This document shows positions 34,366 to 46,034 of a stretch of 64,000 nt of DNA, in pieces. Each line of letters opens with the position of its first letter. Position 1 is the stretch's first letter. The stretch is from Lepas anatifera. Its lineage: Eukaryota > Arthropoda > Thecostraca > Lepadidae. The stretch covers positions 186,001 through 250,000 of the forward strand of contig JAOTON010002229.1 of NCBI GenBank assembly GCA_034440635.1, given 5' to 3'. The notes under the pieces are model-generated. The model had not been told where the DNA came from. It saw nothing but the letters and a program-made list of their open reading frames with translations, and did not search any database. Both the position numbers and the translations under genes were made by a program.

Positions 34366-34874
34366 AAATTGAGTTTCGAACGTTTTCAAATCCATCAACG
34401 TATTGGAGGGAAGCTGAAACATATGTCAGACGATAATTAAACGGGACCAACTCTCCTAATTGGTCGTGAGTGAATTACCCACGGTCTGTGCAAATAACGA
34501 CGATGCCCACGGGTAACGAAGAATTGAACTGTTCGGTGCTAGGTGGCTGACAATTATGAATGTGTTGTACAGAGGCTAGTTCAGCAGTCTAAAGAAGAAG
34601 ACGTAGCTCTTCGCTTTAACACGTTTGTTTTTTGTTGCCAGAAGGCAATGTTTCTGTCAAGCTGCTCTCGCACAGTGAAATGGGCAAGGAGTACGCGCGA
34701 AGAAAGTAACTAATTGGGCTCGTGGAGAAGATATAAAGTGAAACTCGTGAACCCGCGGCGAGCTCTCAGACTGTACCCGTTGGTCTCACCGGAAAAAAGT
34801 GTATTTCCCACACCATAATGGGCATGCCCTGACGGTGTTGCTTAATAAACAAAGATACTTGAATAGGTTCAAGT
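34366..34874. other. No recognisable gene
   Basis: No supported feature. Confidence 0.5.
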
Positions 34875-35901
34875 TTAACCCGCGCCCCACCGGGGGTCCG
34901 GCGCCAACTTCGCCCCACCGGGCATCGATGGCCCCCTCTAACTCAGAACATATGGGGGATAGGGCAAATCTGCAAAGTGAATTAGAAAGCTCGCGTGAAT
35001 TCAGTAAGACATCATTTTGCATGTTTAAGCGCTCAGGTCAATTGTTTGACCTCCAGAGGTCAAGAAAGGTCACGATAGGCTATTTTTACTCAAATATGCA
35101 ATGTTTAAGAAAACTGGGCATAACTCCTATATGCCACTAGAGCTATTGAGATCTGATTAAGTACATTTGATAGGAAATTGCCAGGCCTTTTCCGATATGT
35201 GGAACGTAAAGACCTCTCGCCAGTGGTTTGACCTCCAGAGGTCACCTCTTGACCTAATATGACCTGAGGGCACGAAAGGTCGGAAAATGACCTTGCCGTT
35301 TATCAAATTAAGCCAGTGACGCGGCAAACACGATGGTGTTTGTTTTAGCACTCTAGCTTATTTATGTCAAAATTTAGTTTAAAAAAATTCTTTTTGACCC
35401 CTGGTGACCTTGGATGACCTTGGAAAAGTCAAAGGACAAATATGACCCCTGGGATCTGTAAAAGGGTGTCCAAAAACGCTGTTCTGAGCAGTCTGAGTAT
35501 CTGCAATCATTTTTGTGGCTTTTAGATCATGAGACAGCTTTTCCTCATGCTTTTCCAATGGGAGAGGTCGCCTCGTGACCTGAACTCAGGTCATGAAATC
35601 AAAAATTCCTGGATATACACGTTGTAGACCCTGGAAGGATCATGAAGTGTAGCAAGTTTCAAATTGATCGACTAAGAAATGTAGCTCTTATAGAGCTTCA
35701 AAGTTGAAGTGAAGTGACCTTGGTTGACCTCGCCTGGTGACCTGACCTTGAGTGACCCGGGGTAAAAATTTTCAGGGATGGTGGGAAAATAATAAGGTGA
35801 GAGATAGAGCCATCAACCGCGGTGCTGCGTTTCGTCGTCGTTTTGCCATCTTGAAAAAACCTTAGGGGGCCATAGATGGCCCCCGGTGGGGCGAGGGTTA
35901 A
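34875..35901 (+). mobile_element. TTAA MITE subfamily B, copy B1
   Basis: Left end TTAACCCGCGCCCCACC, a second motif after GGCGCCAACTTC, then CATCGATGGCCCC. Right end GGGGGCCATAGATGGCCCCC, one motif, TTAA at 35898-35901. The core at 35228-35300 carries TGACCTCCAGAGGTCA, an everted pair of hexamers. Length 1027 bp, non-coding. Confidence 0.8.
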
Positions 35902-37430
35902 ACGGCGTTGATAGGAAATCCGGAAGATCACACATATTCCATTTTTTCATTGCTATTAATATGGCTATGGCAAAAATTAAACCATTTACATGGTGTGGTT
36001 CAATACATTTAGAGCAAGCAATGGGTATAAATGCATTATTGCACGCTTGACCTAATTAGGCCAAAGGTGAAATATAGGTCACGTCCAATTTGTCAAGAGT
36101 TTTAAGATGACAGAACATTTTGCTGATATTAACACTGATTTCCTCATTAACGCTTTTGATTGGAACCAAAACTATCCTGGGTTCGATTTAATCAAAGAAA
36201 GTAAAGATGGAAACTTTTGATAACACCTAAATGTGACCTCAAAAACTATTCAAGACTGACATATATGCGTAAACATTCTTTCCTATGTTTCTTCTAGTGT
36301 ACCTGTCTTCATAGAGTTCTGAACAAACAGAAGTGTCATTTCTTGATTTATTCGACGCGGCATGAGCCAAAAATTGTTGAAGTTTGCTTTGAACTAAGAT
36401 ATCAGCAAGGTTTTATTTTGAAGTCAACTAAATTGTTTCATAGAACAACTACAAAAGTTGTTCAAACAGTTTGAAGGTTCTTGTAAAGACTGAATATCCC
36501 GGTAGTGATAAAAAGCTGGTTAAGTAAATAATGAGGCCACCCACAGAGGTCAGAAAATGTCCGAACGTGCCAACATATTTGGGGAAGAACTTCAGCTGCC
36601 GGGAGTCCGTGCACTTTCTTTCCTCCTTTACTGCAGTATTTCTGGTCTTCTGACATGTGAAAATTATGTCTTAGGTACTTTTGAGCTTTTGCTTTGCCGA
36701 CTTTGTAGACTATTTGATCACTGGACATTAAGATATTTATTTATTAAGATACGTTATTCATTGGGACATTCTGGATTTGACACTTTGTTCTCGGGGTCGA
36801 ATTAAAATGTGGACTATTTGAACAGTTGACTATTTGAACATCGCGTGAATTTACAATCTGTAGTCCTTCTGCTTCATTATTTTCACTGGCACTAGCACTA
36901 GCAAAAAAGCTGTTTTCATCCATTCTAGACGAATCAGGCGCCGGGGCAAATATCGAGGGCGGTCGGGTCAAGGTACCCGGGGTCTGTGTTTAAGTGAATA
37001 CGTTTGCATCCCGGTGGCAAGAGTTGGACTCAGTTGGAGCTCGGCTGACAAACTGGTGCACGCGTTGCAAATTATTATAGAGCACAATGCGAAAAAGTGC
37101 GCCGGACTCGTCTACATTAGACAGTGACATTTTGACACAAAATTTCGAAATCGACTATACCCGGCTGGATTCTTTGACCTTTTGCAAAATTACTTCAAAA
37201 TACGTTTCGACTTTTGAAATTGGAAAATTAGAAACCATGTGGGGTATTTTTGGCCGTACCTAGGTCATGACAAAATTAAGGACTTTAAATGTCCGATTGT
37301 ATAAAACGCATATGTTCATGTTTCTCTGTGTACTATTCCGATACATAAAAAGCACCAACATACATTATTCTCCTTCCTAGCCCTGGTTTCAATCCCGCTC
37401 CAAGTGATCTTGTCCTGATTCCAGGCACCG
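35902..37430. other. No recognisable gene
   Basis: Contains scattered TGACCT-like hexamers at about 36047-36080 that may be old MITE debris. Open frames up to 88 codons are unrecognised. Confidence 0.45.
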
Positions 37431-37670
37431 CTGACCATGTTGGCTGCCTCCGTGGTCATTCTCACCCCCCCCTCTCAACTGCAGTGGTGGTGCAGGGCAG
37501 TCCTGGCTCTGTGTAGGGCTCGTCTAGGAACTGTTCCAGTTCCTGGTTTGTTTTGTGGAACAGGATCTGCAGAGAGACGGTGGCCTTCTGGATATCCACA
37601 ATTTCTGTTTTGTAGCTGACAAGTTTAGCTGATGATTCATAATCTTTCTAACTGTCTTTCTGTTGCTTCT

Positions 37671-39395
37671 CTACTCCTTTTTCCTTAGCCTTTTGATGAT
37701 GGACACGGCCAGCTCCTTTTCCTTTCTGTCCCTGGAGGCCAGCAGGGAGGCCAGCACCACCTCGTGCTGGCCGAAGTAGCCGTTGAACTGGAAATAAGGT
37801 GTGAGAGGGCCCATATCTTTCTTGGTGCAGTAGGTTGCCATCTTAATGATAATCGAGAGCAGATTGCGAGGCCCCTCAAGCAGGAGGTTCTGCTGCCTAA
37901 TCTGGAGCAAGGTGGGGACGTAGATAAGGATGATGAAGGACGTCATCCTTTTCTGCTCGATGCTGGGACTGACCGTGCTCAAATGGACCCGCTACTCCCT
38001 ACTTTGAGTGTTCTGCCACCGAGCGTTCGTCATTGTCCCGGCCCTGGCTCTGGTTCACCTCCTCTCCAGGTATGTACCCGGACTCCACAGCCCCGGCCAT
38101 CTCCAACAGATACCGAGTATCGTGGTTGAACTCCTTCTTTACGGTGGAAGAGATGTTGTCCAGCAGAGGCCTGAGGGTGGGGTTTGGGATGGCCTCAAAC
38201 TCCCACAGGCAGGTCCCACACGTTGCCCGTCAGCTTCTGAGCCTCCTCACCACTCCAGGAGGCGGGGCCGGTGGTGGGGCCGGCGCAGTGTGTGAACAGG
38301 TGGCTGAACACCTTATCCAAACTGTTGACCAGACAGTGAACCTGATGTAGTAGCCGTCCCAACAGTTTCGCAAACTCAGCAATGAAGCCGTGTCTGAACC
38401 CTCCCATCTTACTGCAGCCCTCGGCAAAAACCATCTGTAGGCCTGTCATGTTGATTTCCCGCTCCTGCACGAAGCCCATCAGGCTGCTGGCCAGTTCCCC
38501 TCCCTTTCCTTCCTCCGGGGCTAGGTGCCCGAGGAACTCCTTCCCCAGGTAGCCAATGACGGTGCAGCCCTCACTCCTAACTATGCCACACCTCCTGTGA
38601 TTGTTCTCTCCTACTCTAGTCTCCACTTTGTTCTCTTTTTTCCTCTCATCTACCATCAGTCATCTAGCCTCAAACCCCCTGAACATATCTTTCTTGTCTC
38701 CTCTTAACTTTGTTCTCACCCTCCCAACTTTCTTCCAGTTGATGTCTTTGCTTTTATCAGCAGCAGGCATCGTGTTGTCAGCAACCCTGACAGTATTAGT
38801 GATGTGAGCCACTTCATCATTAGTCATCTTGAATCTGTCAGCAGTTTCTCCAATCTTCGCCTCAGCTTCTTTAATTCTCTTCCTTTTCTCAGTCCTGGTC
38901 TTCCTATCCGTCATCGAAGCATAAGTTTTGACCTTGAACTCTTCGTCTTCTCTTCCTCATTTCCACTCCTGTCCTCAATCACCACTACTTTATACAGCTT
39001 CTCCACCTGGTCCTAGCGCTTCCTCTTTTCTGACTTGTCTTCTTCCACTGTTATATTCTTACTTCTCGCATCTTCCTTCACCTTGGCTATTTTCTTTTCT
39101 GTGGTCACTATCATATCAACACCACTCACACAGCCCTGTCTCCCCGGCCTCCTCTAGCCATCAAAAACTCCTTTTCCAGCTCAGGAACATTGTCATTATC
39201 AGCAAAATCAAACAGTTTCTCTGCAATGTCAATTAACTTCCTCTTGATCTTCCCGTTCCTCTTCTTCTTTCTGCTTCCCTGACCTTGTCCCCTCAACCTC
39301 ATCATCTCCCTCCTCATCTTCCAGAAGTCGTGAATTTTTTCGTTCACCTTGTGCTTCTGCATCGTCAGGATATTAGAATTATTATACACATTCAT
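37671..39395 (-). pseudogene. Decayed transposase-like gene of an unnamed invertebrate family
   Basis: Read on the minus strand from 39395, pieces in changing frames give: a basic helix with KLFDFADNDNVPELEKEF (39395-39126); RFKMTNDEVAHITNT (about 38830); YLGKEFLGHLAPEEGKGGEL, GFRHGFIAEFAKLLGR and HLFTHCAGPTTGPASWSG (38656-38195); IPNPTLRPLL and TRYLLEMAGAVESG in another frame (38210-38060); and NGYFGQHEVVLASLLASRDR (37982-37671). This order matches, from memory, a family repeated in many invertebrate genomes, with the LH...LR..F.H.DG.T.GP..FSG and NGYFxHPE motifs and an RNase-H-like layout reminiscent of hAT transposases. I do not know its formal name. At least four frame changes and stops make it inactive. 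The plus strand is correspondingly pyrimidine-rich. Confidence 0.6.
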
Positions 39396-39484
39396 GACCT
39401 TCTCAGTTACCTTCTCTGTTGCGTCCTTGCAATATATCTCTCAAACAATAAAATAATTCTTAACATGGGTTTGAAAGTTCGGTC

Positions 39485-39635
39485 TAATGGCGGATACAAG
39501 GGGGCTAGGGACCTCAAGCCCCCCCCAAATGTCAGAATACCTACAGTAACTGCTTAGCCGGAGCCTGTTTCAAAGCTATGGTGGGGGAGGCTTGAGCCCT
39601 AGCCCCCTCGAAATGCAGCCCTGGACCCGCCACTG
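39485..39635. mobile_element. hAT-like MITE, 151 bp
   Basis: The left end TAATGGCGGATACAAGG and right end CCTGGACCCGCCACTG are degenerate inverted copies related to family H termini. The flanks GTTCGGTC and GATCGCTT agree at 5 of 8 positions. The interior GCCCCCCCCAAATG / GGTGGGGGAGGC is G/C-rich. Confidence 0.6.
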
Positions 39636-40270
39636 GATCGCTTTCTTGTCATCAGGACATGTATTGCCAGAGATAGCGTTATATGACAAGTGCAGCTCCG
39701 TAAATGGAACATTCATAGTTACCAACACTTGTATATAACAATAATGCGCATAAAATCGTATAAGCGAAATTAACCCACACTATTTCTAGCGCTCCAATTT
39801 GAAAAATTCGATTATATTTTGAACTGATTTTTAAAAAAGTCAAAGAATACAATCGGGTAAAGCCGATTTGGGCATTTTGTGTCAAACTGTCACTGTTTAG
39901 TCTACATAGTTGTTTAGGTTGTGTACTCTATTACGTTGGTTGTGGATTTGGACCTTGCGGTGAAGAAAATGTATATCACAGGAGCAAGGTAGAAATAGAG
40001 TAAGGAAACTGGGACTGGTATCGCCCAGGCGCGGCACTCGGTCAATAGAAGTTTCATATATTTCCAGGAATTTTTCCAGAACCTTTAAAATGTGGGACCT
40101 GGAGTGGACTATTTCAACTGGGTATCGACTGGCCAATGCTCAAAATGGGTGACAGGGGGAGCATGCTAAAATTATTTATTAAACATTTTGTAACATTCCA
40201 ATAAGATAAGCATGCATTACTCAAGGTACCTACCTACCTTCCTGTGAGTAAGACTCAAGTTTTTATTGTT
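39636..40270. other. No recognisable gene
   Basis: AT-rich, no supported feature. Confidence 0.5.
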
Positions 40271-40445
40271 TATGTTCGTTCGGACTTACTCCACAATATG
40301 TTTTGGGGTCGGAGCTTTCGAACTGCATTACAGAGCTTCGTCAGCGAATCCGGATAGTATTCCGATTCGCTGACGAAGCTCTGTAATTCAGTTCGAAAGC
40401 TCCGATCCCAAAAACTCTTTGTGGAGTAAGTCCGAACGAACATAT
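40271..40445. repeat. 175-bp near-perfect hairpin
   Basis: The left arm from TATGTTCGTTCGGACTTACT (40271) and the right arm ending GTAAGTCCGAACGAACATA (40445) are inverted copies of about 80 bases with only a few mismatches and indels, around a loop GATAGTAT near 40354. The right arm contains CTGACGAAGCTCTG, then TTCGAAAGCTCC, the same CTGANGA...GAAA layout as family F. Confidence 0.9.
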
Positions 40446-41284
40446 ACGACATCCGAACTCCAGACAATGCCTTTTCAACAAGTTTGCTTTGATAGCTTAA
40501 ATGTTTCAATGAACACAGTTGTAACTTTTACAGTCAGCATCTCATGGTGTGTGTAGGAAGTACCTGTATATATAAATTTTTATTGGTCTTTCACTCATCA
40601 TATATCATCAAGCTGAAACCTGGCAAACTTTAAAATCGACCAGTTTAGTTCTATGATTCGGAAAAATAAACTTAACTTTGCAATTGAACAATATGTTTTA
40701 AAGAAATTAGTGATTCACTTTCACTCTTGTCGGGAAGCCACATTTTATCTACCTATAGTTTTTTTAATTATTAGAGGATTTGAAATTTTTTATCTTTGAA
40801 TTTTTTTACTACCTTTGGCATTCTTGGATGAACAAAATTGAAAAATATGGCCCATTTGATTTTTAATTTCTTATCAAATTTAGATTTCATGTACAGATTT
40901 TGAATGCAAATGTCAGAAAAGATATAGATACAAACTCTGAAAGCAATTAAGATATATTTAGTTGTACATTAAGGCCTTTACGAGTGCGTCAAAATGTATA
41001 TGCCCATAACTTTTGAAATTGTCGACATATTTCAAATTCCTCTTTTATGGAATTATAACGGGTTACATTTTTAACTAGTTCCCGGTTGTTCTGGAGAGGT
41101 AAAACAAAACCTTAAAACCAAACATCCTACCAAAAAATCCTTCTGGGCCTTCCTCAACACCGTATACTGAAGACAATTAGCATCCAGAGCACGTGGCATG
41201 ATATGAGCCAGACTGCCAGGGATGGTCACGTGCCTACCAGCCATGTGGCGGCTGAGGCGCGTGACAACCCCGTGACCAGGCCAC
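40446..41284. other. No recognisable gene
   Basis: AT-rich to about 41080, with no open frames of note. Confidence 0.5.
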
Positions 41285-41765
41285 ATGACCGGAAGAGAGA
41301 GAGATGAGGGGGTACAGTCGAGAGAAGCAGAGGAGTCGCGTTGGAAGAGGCAGAAAGGTCGGACGTGAGTCGAGTCAGGAAAAGGAAGAGGATGGCAGTC
41401 GGGGCAGGAGGAGCAGCGGTGACATAAGAGACAGCCGAGCGAGGAAGGATGAAAATGTCGGAGGTGGCTGGAGATAAGGACAGCGGAGCCGGAAGAAATC
41501 AAGAGGCAGGAAACAGACAATATAAGAAGTAGATGAAAAAGGGGCACATAGCAAGAGAAAAAGTAAGCTGGGAGTGAAAATTCAGTCCTGAGAAGAATTC
41601 AAGATGCAGAAAAAGACAAACGAAACGAGGGAGGACAAGAAGTCGGACAGGAAGAGTTGCATTGTACAAAAACAAGAGGCGAAACTCGAGAGGCAAAGGA
41701 AAACTACAAAAGACGTTTTGATTAATCGAAGCAAAAATGTCAGACGGGAAAAGAACTGCAAAATC
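41285..41765 (+). other. Purine-rich strand-biased tract
   Basis: About 480 bases with strong A+G excess on the plus strand. One plus frame is open at 41604-41786 and very basic and acidic (NETREDKKSDRKS, LERQRKTTK). A second at about 41737 reads MSDGKRTAKSGPGRQREN. The translation is what purine-rich DNA gives by default (Lys, Arg, Glu, Gly), so coding is not established. A decayed gag-like or nuclear protein is possible. Confidence 0.3.
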
Positions 41766-42681
41766 CGGTCCGGGACGTCAGCGTGAGAACGCCAGCAGTC
41801 ATGACCATGGCCAGCCCGTTCCCACCTGCTCCCGGAGAAATTAATTTAAATGCAACCCTTCCTTCTCCCATTTTACCTCCTCAGAATAAGCGGACCTGGT
41901 TCAAATATATAAACTCAAAATCTAGGCTAACGCGTTTAAAGTTAACGGTGAATACCAGTTTGTATGTAGTAATTCGTTATTATATTATTAGCATGTATTA
42001 TTAGTATATCATGATTATTAGTTATTATTGCTATATTAGTATGGGCATGCCAATTGTAGATTTTTTCCGTAAACTGGAGGTACCGGATGGAATCAGGAAC
42101 AGGCCAGGTCAGGGTATTTGGTTAGGTAAATTGTTAAATTGTGATCAGGATTTAATGTAGCGTGAAACTCTCCTTTTGTATTAAGCCGAGCAAAACGTAT
42201 GAATATTTTGTTATTAAAATGCATGATTTACACTGAACCCCGTGCTCGGCCTGTCGTTCCAAATACAGATTCGAAATTTTACATTTACTTTCCTCCCCCG
42301 GGAGAACAGAGAATGCAGATACCATAGCAAAATGAGGATTGACGTTCTGTTAGCCGTACCCTTGTGTACAGCGTGTCTGTGGGCAGCGGTGAATGGGCCA
42401 TCTTTGGAAGGGACGCAAACGCGTTCTTTTCCAATGTTTAATCACCCGACTCCGAATCAGCCCGAGGCGCGGGCTGGGCTCTAGGGTGTCCCTGCTCAGC
42501 AGAGGCGGTTGATGTGGTTCTGAAGGTGGGTGGGTTATGCCCGCCTTGTGCCTCAAGTAGAGTAATTGAAAAGATACCGGGGTAAGGCCGGAGGTGCACC
42601 CGAGGTATCCACACCTCACTAGTTTGAGCGATCGCCCAGATCCCGTAAGGCGAGAGTCGCATGGAGGGCAGAGGCACTGCT
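41766..42681. other. No recognisable gene
   Basis: Short frames of up to 89 codons overlapping on both strands near 42240-42700. Nothing recognised. Confidence 0.45.
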
Positions 42682-42984
42682 CCTGTTCCAGCTGTCAGCA
42701 CAGTTTTGTCAGCAGGACCTCTAACCGCTCCTCCAGAAAAGTAGCATCAGTACCATAATCGCCTCTTGCTTGTGCTAAGCAAAGGGAACTTAATCCTTTA
42801 TACCATTAAAAAATATTAGGCTGCCACTTCGTGCACTTACTATTTTTCATCAGCGCAAACAGCAGGCCATCAGCCCGTAAAACCTCTAGAACTAGTTCTC
42901 GGGGAGAGGCTACAATCCTGTGGCGTAGGCGCAATGCGGCCCGCTGATTGGTGCTGACAAAACTGTGCTGACAGCTGGAACAGG
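42682..42984. mobile_element. 303-bp element with perfect 33-bp inverted repeats
   Basis: 42682-42714 (starting CCTGTTCCAGCTGTCAGC) and 42952-42984 (ending CTGACAGCTGGAACAGG) are exact reverse complements over 33 bases. Outside them CACTG and its inverted CTACTG hint at a CAGTA-type extension. I see no target duplication. Perfect arms suggest recent insertion or recent conversion. No coding capacity. Confidence 0.7.
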
Positions 42985-44731
42985 GCTACTGATTCCTAAG
43001 AAACCGATCTAACCGTCTCCGCTCAGCATATCGACGACCTAAAACCTAGCCAATGATCTCATCGTGCATTATACATTGCGCTTATTGGAGGGGATGGGGC
43101 AAAATTGGCTGATTAGTGGCTGGCGCTCCAATCCCCTACTATCTGTTTTCAAATTATCTGGCCTAAACAGGGGGGATGGTAATTGTAATTCTATGCGTTA
43201 TGTTTTTGGACTTAGCCGGTATGCAGAGTTTTCTGATCAGTTGAGCAACACTGGAGGGAGGGCTAGTCTAAACGAGAGGGTCTTGTGTTTTTTCTCAAGT
43301 AGATTTCAAGGGGGACATGTGACTTTTTATGTAACACATTTTGGACTGTTCTGTTTATGACTCAAGTGACGAGGGTACCTTTAAGGGCCAATGGGTTTTT
43401 TCACGAGAAAAACTGTTCAAATGCTTAGATCACACTATAGCCGGTCGAAAAGTTAAAAGATAAATGGTGGCATTGCAGAGGGGGATGAAAGCGAAAAATT
43501 TAGCCACCCACGCAGGGGGCTAGACCCACCACCTATATGATGACCCAGAACTGACCCGCCTCATAGAGAGCAAGCCGATCTAACATTGCCGGGACGGCCT
43601 CTGCTCTCAAATAAATATTTTTTGTTGTGTGGGCCCCTTTAAAAAGAAAGGGCCCATTACAGAATCAGTGCCCCAGGCTACTTAGAAATATTTATGGATA
43701 TAAGACAATACATTTTACACCCTCAAGAATTTAAAAGCATTATACAATTTCGGATTGTTTTACCCTTTAAAATATTTTTCATGGCATGAAGACCATCTAA
43801 ACTAATTTTGAATAATACCCCATAACACTATTTTTATTACCTGAATGCTACAAGCAAAGGTCATGTGCTCAGACTTCTGCTCCACAAGTTATAATTGCCT
43901 CTGGAGAACATTCCTCTCATCTCGGGGCATCAACTGGTCTGCGTTGGGGAACCAAATTATCTTTTTCTGACCTCTGGCCACCAACGTGGTGGCCAAATAC
44001 CATTTCCGCAATACCAGATGTTTTGTTTTTATATTTGATGTCCAGCACAGAAATGGTAACGAAATTATGTGGTAAATGCACTACGATCATGTCATGTCCA
44101 ATTATATTCTGTATGACATCACAAAATAAAAAAATAGGCCAAACAGAACATATGATGTGACCATAGACCAGTTAAATGTTGCCAAGTGATCTAGTGTGGT
44201 CAAAATGTGCGTATGTAACTAGAAACCACATCATAGCAGTGCCAGAAGTATAATCAAACAGCAAACAGGATGTCTACACTGATTCTGTGCCCTTGAGATA
44301 ATAAGAAGCCATACACTGCGCTAAATTTAGGAGCGTTCACCCAGAAAGGAGATCTGGTATTGACCTGTTTAAGCCCGCCTCACGTCACCTTGGTGGCAGC
44401 TGAAATTCAGCTGCGATTACAATGCCTCGGACCCCATCCGTTTACTAAGCCGTCACTGATTGGGGATATTCTAATTCAGCAGCAGAAACCGAGCGGTACA
44501 CTTGTGGCAGCTCAGCACTTGTGGGCTGACAGTGACTGTAATCCACCTCTGATCCCATTTTCCACTACGGCCCATACTGAACCCATGCATGCAGTTATTG
44601 GAGACACATTTAATTAGTTTTCGCCTCATGACTTTTGAATGAAATAAGTATTGCCTCAAGATGACGGGGTCTGTCAGTTCTCTACCTGCCGCCAGAGATG
44701 TGTATTTTTTAATGATCGGGGGTGCCGAGTT
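42985..44731. other. No recognisable gene; possible MITE at about 43380-43645
   Basis: CTTTAAGGGCCAATGGG near 43379 and GGGCCCCTTTAAAAAG near 43632 are loosely inverted and both include TTTAA, which may mark an old TTAA-type MITE. Open frames of 98 codons (43064-43360) and 85 codons (44360-44617) are unrecognised. Confidence 0.3.
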
Positions 44732-45490
44732 TTAACACGCACTTTGACGGGGGTTTGAGGCACCTTTACTTTGACGGGGGGCGTGACCCACCCCATCGAT
44801 CTTGAGAACCATGCAAGCCAGGGAAAAACGGCAAACAGTGTTAGATAGCCCATCAAAATATTTATCGATAACATTTTGACCTTTTTTGTCACGTTTCATC
44901 TAAAATTACTTAATGTCAACGCATGCCACTACAGTGGTAACATTTAAATGAAAGTTTTCAGTGATTACATCTGAACTACATCTGAACACAATTAGAAATC
45001 AATGGAACAATTTTCTAAAGTGAATAGCTTAGTAATCCATGGTGGTATATAAATTATTTGAACAGCATGAGGTCTGCCTCATCCTTGCGGTTCTAATTAT
45101 ATGCACTTTGACCTAGTTTGAACTTGACCTGACCTCAGGCCAGGTCAAATCCTAGACTTGACCTGATTTGATCCTGCAAGGTATTATATATCACTTGATT
45201 TGTCTTGCTGCAAGGATTCCAGTGGGTTATATTCTCTGCCTTTACTAGTTCAGATGTAATGACTGAAAACCTTCGTCCACATGGTATCCCTATGGTGGCA
45301 TGCCTTGACCTCTAGTGACCTCAAATGTGACGTGAAAAAATAGTCCAATCATTTTTTAAAGATATTTAGATGGGCTATCCAACGCCGTTAACTGTTTTCG
45401 CTATTTAGCGTGGTTCTTGAGATCTTAGGGGAGGGTACCCGCCCCCGTCAAAACGAAGGTGGCTCAGACCTCCGTCAATGCGCGTGTTTA
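44732..45490. mobile_element. TTAA MITE subfamily A, copy A4, with two left-type ends
   Basis: Starts TTAACACGCACTTTGACGG with the double motif. Ends at 45490 with the inverted double motif (GTCAAAACGAAGGTGGCTC, then CCGTCAATGCGCGTG), followed by TTTA in place of TTAA. The second half (about 45190-45490) reads as an inverted left half, including GTAATGACTGAAAACCTTCG opposite AGTGATTACATCTGAAC. There is no right-type end, so the element is a large imperfect palindrome. Confidence 0.75.
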
Positions 45491-46034
45491 GGTCACATTA
45501 AGGTCACGTTGTTGCCTTGAACTTAGGTCAAGATCAAATAATGACCTCTCAAGGCCATGTCGCATATCATAACATTCGCGGGCCATGCCTATCACTATAA
45601 TACCGAGTTTAAGGGTGCATCTTTTTTTCGTTAAAGTTACTGGCACAAACAATCTCAAAGACCGTGACTCTTAGTGTGACCTCCGTTGACCTTGGTATTG
45701 ATCTGACCTCAAAATGTATAGCTTTACGCAGATTTTGGATTTCAAGAGCTTTAGAATAATGTGTAGAAATGTTGTAGAAACGGCTACTCTTCTAGAAGCC
45801 GAGTTATGCCCTTAAAAACAGTATCACTTTACATGGGTCAAGAAATGACATCCTATCTCGTTGCCCTGACCTCATGCCACCTCTTGGACATCAATTGTCA
45901 AATTGATCACCCCAGAGGCATGCAAAGCGATGCGCGTCTCATTTAAATAGTTTTGAATCATGCACAAACAACCGAGAGGGTTCCATCAGACCCCACCGCC
46001 CACCAGGCGGTGATGAACTATTCTAGGAAAATCC
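45491..46034. repeat. AGGTCA-rich remnant between A4 and A5
   Basis: Opens with GGTCACATTAAGGTCACG and contains TAGGTCAAGATCAAATAATG, TGACCTCCGTTGACC and TGACCTCAAAATG. Near 45990 CACCGCCCACCAGGCGGTG forms a palindrome that could be a decayed end of another subfamily. Confidence 0.45.

Noticed and set aside
37671..39440. Host gene on the plus strand with several open frames
   Set aside because: The plus frames are shadows of the minus-strand transposase-like sequence, whose motifs appear in order across frames.
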